The position numbers and the translations under genes are program-made. Under the pieces are notes generated by a model. The model made no database searches, was not told the DNA's origin, and worked only from the letters and a program-made list of their open reading frames with translations. Positions 23,189-30,279 of a stretch of 41,788 nucleotides of DNA are shown here, piece after piece. Every line of letters begins with the position of its first letter. The first letter of the stretch is position 1. This stretch comes from Mycobacterium angelicum (GTDB lineage: Bacteria; Actinomycetota; Actinomycetes; Mycobacteriales; Mycobacteriaceae). The DNA lies in NCBI RefSeq assembly GCF_002086155.1, contig NZ_MVHE01000048.1, positions 1 through 41,788 of the forward strand, read 5' to 3'.

Positions 23189-25810
23189 CTAAACGGCGAG
23201 ATCGATGCGATGCGCGCTCTTCACCCCCTCGTACCGGTCGGGGCTGCAGGTCAGCACGATCACCTGCCCGCTAGCGCCCACGTCGTCGAATACCTCTCCC
23301 ATCCTGGCCAGCCGGCCGGGATCGCTGAACCCCAGCGCGTCGTCGATGACAACCGGCACGGTGTCCTCCTTGGCGACCAGCACCGCCCCTGCCAGCCTGG
23401 CCAGGATGGCGAGCTGTTCCTTGGCGCCTCCCGACAAGGACTCGTAGGGCACGGTGATGCCGTCCACGGTTCGGCTGCGGATCCGCAGATCACTGTCGAC
23501 GTCCACCTCGAAGGTGGCCCCGAACACCGGCCGGCCGAGCCGCTGCAGTTCGGCGCGGTACGGCTCGACATAGCGCAAGCGGGTGGTGTCGCGATGACGC
23601 GCCATCACCGAACGCAACAGTTGCACGGCCCGGGCCCGGCCGCCGACCCGGTCGTGCTGGACGCGCGCGTGCTCACGCGCGGTCTCGGCGTCGTCGAGTT
23701 TGCCTTTGCGGCCCTGGGTGCCGAACACCGAAAGTTCAACGGCGACTTCGCGCAGCGCGTGCACGGCGTCGTCGTGGCGTTCGCGCAGCGACTGGACCAC
23801 TGCGGCGGCCTCTTTCAATTCCGCGGCCACGGTGTCGGGCGCGGTCGCGTTCAGCGCCCTGGCCAGCTCTGCCACTCGTTGCTCGGCGGCCTGTTGGGCT
23901 GTCTGGTCGGCCTGCGCCTTGGCGGCCAGATCTGCGTCGCCGACCGACGCCCGTTCGCTGGCCAGCCGGGCGGCGGCCGCATCGAGCTCGCTGCGCTGTG
24001 CCACCACCTGGTTTTCTAAAACCGTTGCTCGCGTGGCTGTTTCGGCGAGGTTCGCAGCGGCGTCGGCCGCGATCCGGCGTCGCGTATCACATTCGGCTTG
24101 CGCGGCCGTGCGCGCCACCTCGGCCGCGTCGAGTTCGGCGCGTGCCGTTGCGGCATCCGTCCCGAACAGATCGGGCGCTTCGGGTTGCGCCGCAACCAAC
24201 TGCGCCAGCCGGGTGCGCAGCTGGTCCACCTGCTCGTCGCCGCACAATCCCGAGTGGGTGGCGGCCAGCTGGTCGCGGCTGCTCTGCAGTTCGCGGCGTT
24301 TCTTGTCAGCTGCTTTGGCTGATGTCAGGTCGCTGACACCGGCAGCTGCCAGCACTTTGGCGAGTTCATCTTGCGCCGCAACGTATTTCGTCTGCACATC
24401 GAGCGCGGAGGCGCCGGGCGTGAGCCGGGCCGTCAATACACCGGGAACCTGCACTTCGGTGGGACCGGTAGCGGTGATCGCCCAGCTCTGGCCCGCCGCC
24501 AGCACCACCCGCTGATCGCCCACCGCCAGCTCGATATCGGCCGCGGCGGTGAATTCCACGGCTGTGGACATCAACGTCAGCTGCCCACTCGCGCGATCGG
24601 CCGCGGCTGCGGCGGCTTCGATTCGCTGCAGCAGCTCCTCGGTCACCGTGATCTCGCGTAGCCTTTCGTCGATTCGGTCGCACTCGGCATGGATCGCGTC
24701 GACTTTGGCCAGCCGGGCGCCCAGCCGGTCGGCCTCGTCGCGAGCGGCGATCTGATCTACAGCCCGCCGGGCCGATTCGGCCCGGCACTGGACGGCGGGC
24801 AGCTGCTGGGCCGCCCCCTCGACGGCGGCATCGGCGGCTGCGGCATCGGCTTTGGCCGTCGCGAGCTGGCCGGCGGCTTCGTGTGCCGCCGCTTCGGAGT
24901 CGGCGATCGATGCTGTGCGAGAGCCTATTTCGGCCAGCAGTCTTAGCCTCGCGGTGTGCGCTGCGGTGGACGCGACGCTGGTAGCGGCGACCGCGGTTGC
25001 CACCAGTTCGGCTTCGCGCGCTTCGTCGGCAAGGGCGGCGATCTGTTCGGCGGCCGCCTTGGCGGCGACCAGCCTCGGACCGGCAGCGACACGCTGCCGC
25101 GACAATTCGGCCACCTGCTCGGTCAGGTCGGCGTGACGACGCACCCGGTCATCGACCTCGGCTACCGCGAGGGCACACTCCACCACCCTCGCCTCGGCGT
25201 CGGCCAGCCGCGAGATGGCGGCGGCCCACTCGCCGGTGGGGCGACCGGTCGCGGTGAAGTAGCGCGCGAATTCGGCGTCGATGCGCTCGATGAGTAGCGG
25301 CTCGGTGCCCGACAGGGTTCCGTTGTCACCGGCGGCGATGTCGAGCGCACGTGACAACGCGTCACAACCGGACAGATCCACCGCCTCCGTCGAGGCAGCC
25401 TGCAGCACGCGCTGGGCACGCCACAGCTCGGTGTCCACCGTCTCGGCCAACATCGCCCGGACGCGATCATGGGCCTCGTCGCCGGTCAGCTGCTCACGAC
25501 GTGGCGCCAGCACCGTCAACTCCGTCTCACACTTCTTGTGGAAGCGCTTGCGATAGACGAAACGGTAAGGGCCGCTGCTGAACTCGGCCGTCACTTCGGA
25601 GGATGCATCGGCGTGCGTGGGTTTGACTTGCTTGACTTCTTTCTTGGTCGACCGATCCTTGAATTCCAGCAACAGGTCCAGCGCTTCGATCATGGACGTC
25701 TTGCCGATCTCGTTGTCGCCGCACACCACGACCACGCCGTGATCGGGGAACTCGATGTCCCGGTGAGCGATGCCGCGGTAGTTCGTCAAGACCAGCCGGT
25801 GCAGTTTCAT
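23189..25810 (-). CDS. SbcC/Rad50-like ATPase of a DNA repair exonuclease pair
   Basis: 873 residues. The N-terminus MKLHRLVLTNYRGIAHRDIEF and Walker A GDNEIGKT (31-38) match SMC-like repair ATPases. A long Ala-rich coiled coil fills about 180-720, interrupted near 420-470 by a small beta-rich insert (FTAADIELAVGDQRVVLAAGQSW). The C-terminus has signature SLSGGAKEQ at 791-799 and Walker B VVIDDAL near 820-826, Asp in place of the usual Glu, as in YhaN-type proteins. No CxxC zinc hook is seen in the coil. It would work with the SbcD-like nuclease, whose stop it overlaps by ATGA. Equivalent to Rv1278. In-frame sequence upstream of the ATG is nuclease shadow. Confidence 0.92.
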   Translation of the reverse strand: MKLHRLVLTNYRGIAHRDIEFPDHGVVVVCGDNEIGKTSMIEALDLLLEFKDRSTKKEVKQVKPTHADASSEVTAEFSSGPYRFVYRKRFHKKCETELTVLAPRREQLTGDEAHDRVRAMLAETVDTELWRAQRVLQAASTEAVDLSGCDALSRALDIAAGDNGTLSGTEPLLIERIDAEFARYFTATGRPTGEWAAAISRLADAEARVVECALAVAEVDDRVRRHADLTEQVAELSRQRVAAGPRLVAAKAAAEQIAALADEAREAELVATAVAATSVASTAAHTARLRLLAEIGSRTASIADSEAAAHEAAGQLATAKADAAAADAAVEGAAQQLPAVQCRAESARRAVDQIAARDEADRLGARLAKVDAIHAECDRIDERLREITVTEELLQRIEAAAAAADRASGQLTLMSTAVEFTAAADIELAVGDQRVVLAAGQSWAITATGPTEVQVPGVLTARLTPGASALDVQTKYVAAQDELAKVLAAAGVSDLTSAKAADKKRRELQSSRDQLAATHSGLCGDEQVDQLRTRLAQLVAAQPEAPDLFGTDAATARAELDAAEVARTAAQAECDTRRRIAADAAANLAETATRATVLENQVVAQRSELDAAAARLASERASVGDADLAAKAQADQTAQQAAEQRVAELARALNATAPDTVAAELKEAAAVVQSLRERHDDAVHALREVAVELSVFGTQGRKGKLDDAETAREHARVQHDRVGGRARAVQLLRSVMARHRDTTRLRYVEPYRAELQRLGRPVFGATFEVDVDSDLRIRSRTVDGITVPYESLSGGAKEQLAILARLAGAVLVAKEDTVPVVIDDALGFSDPGRLARMGEVFDDVGASGQVIVLTCSPDRYEGVKSAHRIDLAV

Positions 25811-26955
25811 GCCGCGCCCCGATCCGCGAGCCGCAGTAAAAGTGCCAGTGCCGCTTGGGCATCCACCGCGGACTCGTCTCCCGCGCGCGCCGTTGCGACC
25901 AGCTCGTCGACCGCGGCCGCGGCGAAACCGCCGATGCCGAGGCCGGTGAACTCGCCGTCGGCGGGCACCACGGCAAGCTCGGTGTGCCGTTCCCACAGCC
26001 CCAGCCAGGCGAACAGCCGCGCGTACTTGTCCAGACACGCATCGAGTGCCGCGCGGTCGGTGACGGTCAACGAACCCGTCAGCGCCAGCCGCACCACCGT
26101 GCGTTCCTTATCGGGCAGCTGGTCCAAGTTCAGGTCCAGGTCGGCGATCTCGCGGTTATCGTCCACCTGCCGATGCAGCGTGGTAAACCGCCAACGCCCA
26201 ACACTTTTGGGCTCGACCCGGACCGGCCGGTGCGGGTCTTCTTCGTCGATTTCCACGACCAGCACATGACCCGGGTCGGACTCGACATCATCGAAGTTGG
26301 TCACTTCCGGTGAGCCCGAGTACCACACTCGTCCGCTGCTGCCGACCTGGGTGAGGGAATGCTTATCGCCCAGTGCCACATAGTGAATCACGCTGTCGGA
26401 CAGCGCCTTATCTATGCCAGCCAGTCGAATCAGCGAGGGCTTGTCACGATCGGGATCCAAGACGTCCACGCCGCCGTGGGCGACCACCACCCGGGTGACG
26501 TCGGTCGGGCACAGGCCGTTGAGCGCCTCGGCGACGAGGTCGCTGGTGGGCGCCTTGGACCGCCAGGGTGCCGCGATGATCTCCAGGCCCGGCCTTATGT
26601 GATGCACCCCGGCACGGTCGAGCACGATGACGTTGTCCGGGCATTCGGCGGTGAACAGCGCGCTGGTGTAGACCGATGATGCATCCAGCGGATCATGATT
26701 GCCCGGCAGCAGGTAGACCGGAATCCCGATGGCGCGCATGGCTTCTAACGACTGCGCGATCACCTGCGGTGCGAGCTGGTTGTGCTCGAAGACATCGCCG
26801 GCGACCACGGCGAATTCGGCGCCCACTTCGACGGCCAGCGCGCCCAGGCCGGCTACCGCGTCGCGGCGGGCCGCCGAATAGCGGGGCTGGGCGTCACCGG
26901 CGAGGAAGTGCCGGGTCATGCCTAGCTGCCAGTCGGCGGTATGCAGGAATTTCAT
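25807..26955 (-). CDS. SbcD/Mre11-like metallophosphoesterase, DNA repair exonuclease
   Basis: 382 residues. Metal-binding motifs of calcineurin-like nucleases are in order: Asp8 in HTADWQLG, GD at 53-54 in VVAGDVFEHN, GNHD at 85-88, His160 in VVAHGG and GDKH at 196-199. In the first motif the usual His after Asp is Gln (DWQ). The protein would cut DNA ends or hairpins with the SbcC-like ATPase. The ATG at 26955 is taken because the fold begins there and GGAGGAGG lies just upstream; an in-frame extension to 27258 crosses the divergent gene. Equivalent to Rv1277. A TACACT -10 candidate stands at 27006-27001. Confidence 0.92.
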   Translation of the reverse strand: MKFLHTADWQLGMTRHFLAGDAQPRYSAARRDAVAGLGALAVEVGAEFAVVAGDVFEHNQLAPQVIAQSLEAMRAIGIPVYLLPGNHDPLDASSVYTSALFTAECPDNVIVLDRAGVHHIRPGLEIIAAPWRSKAPTSDLVAEALNGLCPTDVTRVVVAHGGVDVLDPDRDKPSLIRLAGIDKALSDSVIHYVALGDKHSLTQVGSSGRVWYSGSPEVTNFDDVESDPGHVLVVEIDEEDPHRPVRVEPKSVGRWRFTTLHRQVDDNREIADLDLNLDQLPDKERTVVRLALTGSLTVTDRAALDACLDKYARLFAWLGLWERHTELAVVPADGEFTGLGIGGFAAAAVDELVATARAGDESAVDAQAALALLLRLADRGAA

Positions 26956-27000
26956 CCTGGCGCCCTCCTCCCGAACTGCGTTTCTTTCCAAGGCATTGCG

Positions 27001-27006
27001 AGTGTA
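27001..27006 (-). promoter_or_regulatory. Candidate -10 element TACACT for the sbcD-sbcC-like operon
   Basis: Reading leftward, TACACT fits TANNNT and would start transcription near 26994, a leader of about 39 bases carrying the strong ribosome-binding site. No -35 at normal spacing. Confidence 0.4.
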
Positions 27007-27069
27007 GGACTGGGCTCTGACAAGTTCGGGGACGTGCGTCGGCAGGTCATTCTTGTCGGGAGTGCGGTG

Positions 27070-27075
27070 TAGTGT
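27070..27075 (+). promoter_or_regulatory. Candidate -10 element TAGTGT of a leaderless promoter for the DUF222/HNH gene
   Basis: TAGTGT fits TANNNT and ends 7 bases before ATG 27083, so transcription would start on the A of the start codon. There is no ribosome-binding site, which agrees. The SOS box covers the predicted start. Confidence 0.5.
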
Positions 27076-27076
27076 T

Positions 27077-27092
27077 CCGAACATGTGTTCGA
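27077..27092. promoter_or_regulatory. LexA (SOS) box on the start codon of the DUF222/HNH gene
   Basis: CCGAACATGTGTTCGA matches the mycobacterial SOS consensus TCGAAC-N4-GTTCGA at 11 of 12 defined positions (first T replaced by C). The ATG (27083-27085) lies in the four-base spacer. LexA bound here would cover the predicted transcription and translation starts. Other mycobacterial 13E12-type genes are known to carry SOS boxes. Confidence 0.75.
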
Positions 27093-28450
27093 GTGCTCGG
27101 GAAGCCGTCGTGACGGCATTCGACGCGTTGCGTGCCGCGGTGTCCGGTGTGCTCGAGCTGTCGTTTGATGCGTCGACGACGCCGGAACGGTTACGGGCGT
27201 TGGAGCGCCTGGAGGAGGAGACGCAGCGGTTGCCTGCGGCGCGGCATGCGTTGATCAATCAGATCGCCGAGCAGTCCGACGAAGCCGAACTGGGTGGCAA
27301 GCTGGACAAGGCGCTGGCCAATCGATTGCGCATTACCCGCAGGGAGGCCAGACGGCGTATCGCTGAAGCCGAGGATCTGGGTGAGCGCCGGGCTTTGACC
27401 GGCGAACCGCTGCCACCGCAGCTGACGGCCACCGCTAAAGCCCAACGCCAGGGCCTGCTCGGCGACGAGCATGTGCAGCTGATCCGCCGCTTCTGCACCC
27501 GGCTGCCCGAAGCGGTGGACCTGTTCACCAGAGACGCCGCCGAGGCTGACCTTGCCGACAAGGCCTCCCAGTATCGCCCCGACCAGCTCGCCGACTACGC
27601 CAAGGTGCTGGCAGACTGCCTCAACCCCGACGGCAACTACAGCGATGCTGACCGCGCTCGGCGGCGCGGGATCACGCTGGGCAACCAGGAATTCGACGGC
27701 ATGTCGCGCATCAGCGGCCTGGTGGACCCGCAGTTGCGGGCCGCTATCGAAGCGACGCTGGCCAAGCTGGCCGCCCCGGGCATGTGCAATCCGGAGGACG
27801 AGATGCCGGTGCTTGACGGGCAGGCCTCGCCGGAGGCGACGCGGCGCGACCTCCGCAGCGCGGCGCAACGCAATCACGATGGACTGCTGGCCGGGCTGCG
27901 AGGTCTGTTGTCCTCCGGAAAATTGGGTCAGCACAACGGATTACCCGCTTCGATCATCGTGACCACGACGCTCAAAGACCTCGAAGCCGCCGCGGGCCGC
28001 GGCTTAACGGGCGGCGGCACCCTGCTGCCTATGTCCGAGGTGATCCGACTGGGCCGGCACGCGAACCACTATCTCGCCATCTTCGACAAAGGCAAACCCC
28101 TGGCGCTTTACCACGCGAAAAGACTCGCCTCACCCGGGCAGCGAATTGTGTTGTACGCGAAGGAACGTGGCTGCACAGCGCCCGGCTGCGAGGTGAAGGG
28201 CTACTACTGCGAAGTGCACCACACCAAAGAGTGGGCGACCACTCATCGCACCGACATAGACGAACTCACCTTTGCCTGTGGAGCCGACCACAAACTCCCC
28301 GAACAGGGCTGGACCACCCGCAAGAACTCCAAAGGCGAAACCGAGTGGATACCTCCGCCCCATCTCGACTACGGGCAACCCCGCGTCAACACGTTTCACC
28401 ACCCGGAGATGCTCCTGTACCAGGCGGATGACGATGACGACGCGGCGTAG
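27083..28450 (+). CDS. DUF222/HNH endonuclease protein (13E12 repeat family)
   Basis: 455 residues from ATG 27083. Residues about 5-330 are the DUF222 domain common in actinobacteria (LRITRREARRRIAEAEDLG, YRPDQLADYAKVL). Residues 364-415 form an HNH-type zinc/nuclease module: C364-x4-C369, then CEVHHTKEW with two histidines at 379-380, then FACGADHKL; the middle Asn of classic HNH is not evident. The family is repeated in mycobacterial genomes and several members are DNA-damage induced; whether they cut DNA is unproven. An in-frame start ten codons upstream would lie before the predicted transcript. It is divergent from the SbcD-like gene and I do not recall it at this place in H37Rv. Acidic tail QADDDDDAA. 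Confidence 0.9.
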   Translation: MCSSAREAVVTAFDALRAAVSGVLELSFDASTTPERLRALERLEEETQRLPAARHALINQIAEQSDEAELGGKLDKALANRLRITRREARRRIAEAEDLGERRALTGEPLPPQLTATAKAQRQGLLGDEHVQLIRRFCTRLPEAVDLFTRDAAEADLADKASQYRPDQLADYAKVLADCLNPDGNYSDADRARRRGITLGNQEFDGMSRISGLVDPQLRAAIEATLAKLAAPGMCNPEDEMPVLDGQASPEATRRDLRSAAQRNHDGLLAGLRGLLSSGKLGQHNGLPASIIVTTTLKDLEAAAGRGLTGGGTLLPMSEVIRLGRHANHYLAIFDKGKPLALYHAKRLASPGQRIVLYAKERGCTAPGCEVKGYYCEVHHTKEWATTHRTDIDELTFACGADHKLPEQGWTTRKNSKGETEWIPPPHLDYGQPRVNTFHHPEMLLYQADDDDDAA

Positions 28451-28464
28451 CCGAGGGCCTCCAC

Positions 28465-28470
28465 TAACGT
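28465..28470 (+). promoter_or_regulatory. Candidate -10 element TAACGT of a leaderless promoter for the phosphatase gene
   Basis: TAACGT fits TANNNT and ends 7 bases before ATG 28478, the same spacing as for the gene upstream. No ribosome-binding site precedes the ATG. Confidence 0.45.
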
Positions 28471-28477
28471 GTGTCCG

Positions 28478-28990
28478 ATGAACGAGCAGCAGCGCACGCT
28501 AGTGCTGATGCGGCATGCGAAGTCGGCCTACCCCGAAGATGTTGCCGATCACGAGCGGCCGTTGGCGCCCCGCGGTACCCGCGAGGCGGGCCTGGCCGGG
28601 GACTGGCTGCGCGCCAATCTGTCCCCGATCGACCTGGTGCTGTGCTCGACGGCAACACGTGCACGGGAAACCCTGGCGTGCAGCGGTATCGACGCTCCGC
28701 TGCGATACGTCCAGCGGCTTTACGGCGCGGCGCCCGGAACCGTGATCGAAGAGATCAACGGTGTGCCCGACGAGGTGAAGACGCTGCTGGTCATCGGACA
28801 TGAGCCGACGATGTCGTCGGTGGCGATCATCCTGGCCGGTGCCGAAGGCACCGACACCGCCGCCGTCGACCGGATTGCGCGCAAGTTCCCGACGTCAGGG
28901 CTGGCCGTACTCCGCGTCAGCGGCGGCTGGGAGGAGCTCGAACCCAGCACCGCGGCGCTCGTCGAGTTCCATGTGCCGCGCGAAGAGTAG
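28478..28990 (+). CDS. SixA-like histidine phosphatase family protein
   Basis: 170 residues. The catalytic RHG-type motif is LMRHAKSA, with His13 as the phosphate acceptor and Arg12 beside it; the second His is His108 in VIGHEPT. Landmarks between are RPLAPRGTREAGLAGDWL and CSTATRARETL. SixA in E. coli removes phosphate from phosphohistidine; small mycobacterial relatives have no settled substrate. Corresponds to Rv1276c. The ATG at 28478 begins just before the first strand and appears leaderless; a GTG at 28469 would lie within the -10 element. It starts 28 bases after the DUF222 gene and converges on lprC across a 13-base tandem repeat. Confidence 0.9.
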   Translation: MNEQQRTLVLMRHAKSAYPEDVADHERPLAPRGTREAGLAGDWLRANLSPIDLVLCSTATRARETLACSGIDAPLRYVQRLYGAAPGTVIEEINGVPDEVKTLLVIGHEPTMSSVAIILAGAEGTDTAAVDRIARKFPTSGLAVLRVSGGWEELEPSTAALVEFHVPREE

Positions 28991-28999
28991 GAGCGGGTT

Positions 29000-29038
29000 G
29001 CCCAGCTAGGCGCCCCAGCTAGGCGCCCCAGCTAGGCG
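29000..29038. repeat. 13-base tandem repeat, three copies, covering the lprC stop codon
   Basis: The unit CCCCAGCTAGGCG occurs at 29013-29025 and 29026-29038, with a first copy at 29000-29012 that differs at its first base. The lprC stop lies in the last copy (29032-29034). Each unit holds the palindrome CTAG, and since 13 is not a multiple of 3 the three copies place TAG in all three frames on both strands. Confidence 0.85.
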
Positions 29039-29586
29039 TTGGTCGCCAGGGTCAGCTCCATCAGCTTGATGGCCTGGCCGCAGGCGTCGATGCCGGGCGC
29101 TTGCGGGTTGACCCACCAGCCGACCACTCCAGCCGCGTCGCTGGCCACACCGCAGGCACCGTTGGGATCGTTCGGGCGCATCACAATGGAGTCGATGCCC
29201 TGGATCGAGCGGTTCTCGATCTGGTATTTCAGCCCCTCGGCGACCTTGCGCTCGTTGCTCAGGCTGCCCTGCTCGAACCAGAACCGGGTGATGTCGATCA
29301 GCCCGGCCGGGTTGGCCGCCTGCCAGCGGCAGATCGCGCCGACGAACGTGCTCTGAATGTCCAGCGGATCCGCACCGACGGTCTTGGCCAGGATGTCGGT
29401 GGTCAGCACCTCACATTCCTTGAGCAGGTTCGGATACTGCCGTTCGGAATTGTCGTTGCGGGGCACGCCGCCGCTACCGGCCTTTACGGCGGTGCCGCCC
29501 ACCGATCTCGAGCAGCCCGTCAGCACCACCAGCACGCTGAGCACCGCCGCAACCACCGCGACCACGCCACGCGTCCGCCGGTTCAT
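29032..29586 (-). CDS. lprC: Lipoprotein LprC, DUF3558 family
   Basis: 184 residues. Signal peptide with lipobox VLTGC; Cys25 would be lipidated, placing the protein on the outer face of the membrane. The mature part is a DUF3558 domain, with cysteines in ECEVLT, AICRW, GACGVA and DACGQA that could form two disulfides, and the usual AVVGW-like segment (AAGVVGWWVNP). Function unknown. The ATG overlaps the lprB stop by four bases (ATGA), so the two are translated as a pair. Corresponds to Rv1275. The stop codon sits in a 13-base tandem repeat. Confidence 0.92.
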   Translation of the reverse strand: MNRRTRGVVAVVAAVLSVLVVLTGCSRSVGGTAVKAGSGGVPRNDNSERQYPNLLKECEVLTTDILAKTVGADPLDIQSTFVGAICRWQAANPAGLIDITRFWFEQGSLSNERKVAEGLKYQIENRSIQGIDSIVMRPNDPNGACGVASDAAGVVGWWVNPQAPGIDACGQAIKLMELTLATNA

Positions 29587-30140
29587 TTCGAGTTCGCAAT
29601 CGACTGGCGGGTCAGCTCTTTAGCGATGTCGCACGGCGGCGGGAATGGCTTCTGACTGAAGCTCACCGACCATTCGATGAAGTCGTCCTGAAATTGGATC
29701 CCGATTTCACACAGCGAGTCCCCCAGGCTGGGCTCGTTGCCGACCGCGATGAAGCCGCTGTGGCCATTGATGTTGATGTCCTCGACGCTGGCGCGCGACA
29801 GCTCCTCAGTTTTACGTTCGCGCCCGATCGGGCTGCCGCGATACCAGGAGAAAGAGAAGTGCGGGCCCGAGATGCCGCCGCCCGCCAGCCATTGGCAGCC
29901 CACCGAGTTCTTGGCGGTGTTGATCAGCCCGGTCATCCTGGTCTGCTCGGCGACCGTCTGATCGCTGACGCCGCCGCATTGCGGGAAAAACGGCCCGTGG
30001 TGGCCCTCCGAGTTCCCCTGCGACGACGAGATCGTCGCACCTGGCTTGTCGCCACCGGCACTCGAGCACCCGGCAATGACCGGGCCCAACGCCACTAGGG
30101 CCGAGACCGCCACCGCCAGCTTCGTCACGTTACGCCGCAC
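29583..30140 (-). CDS. lprB: Lipoprotein LprB, DUF3558 family
   Basis: 185 residues, GTG start at 30140 with AGAGG about 6 bases upstream. Signal peptide with lipobox VIAGC; Cys25 is the lipidation site. The mature part is DUF3558-like, with cysteines in FPQCGG, VGCQWL, SLCEIG and PPCDIA. Function unknown; the partner LprC follows with a four-base overlap. Corresponds to Rv1274. TACACT at 30175-30170 is a likely -10 giving a leader of about 22 bases. It is divergent from the ABC exporter genes, separated by 139 bases. Confidence 0.92.
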   Translation of the reverse strand: MRRNVTKLAVAVSALVALGPVIAGCSSAGGDKPGATISSSQGNSEGHHGPFFPQCGGVSDQTVAEQTRMTGLINTAKNSVGCQWLAGGGISGPHFSFSWYRGSPIGRERKTEELSRASVEDININGHSGFIAVGNEPSLGDSLCEIGIQFQDDFIEWSVSFSQKPFPPPCDIAKELTRQSIANSK

Positions 30141-30169
30141 CGGTACCTCTTCTGCTGGTCACAGGATGC

Positions 30170-30175
30170 AGTGTA
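30170..30175 (-). promoter_or_regulatory. Candidate -10 element TACACT for lprB-lprC
   Basis: Leftward TACACT fits TANNNT; a start near 30163 gives a leader of about 22 bases containing AGAGG. The same hexamer stands before the SbcD-like and GMC genes. Confidence 0.45.
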
Positions 30176-30279
30176 GGGGCAGCACCACAGGTCAACCACC
30201 GACACGCCATCTGATCAGGCATTTCCGGCTTACCGGTAGACCCGGCGCGGGTGCCCAACCACTGTGCGACAGTTACCCA

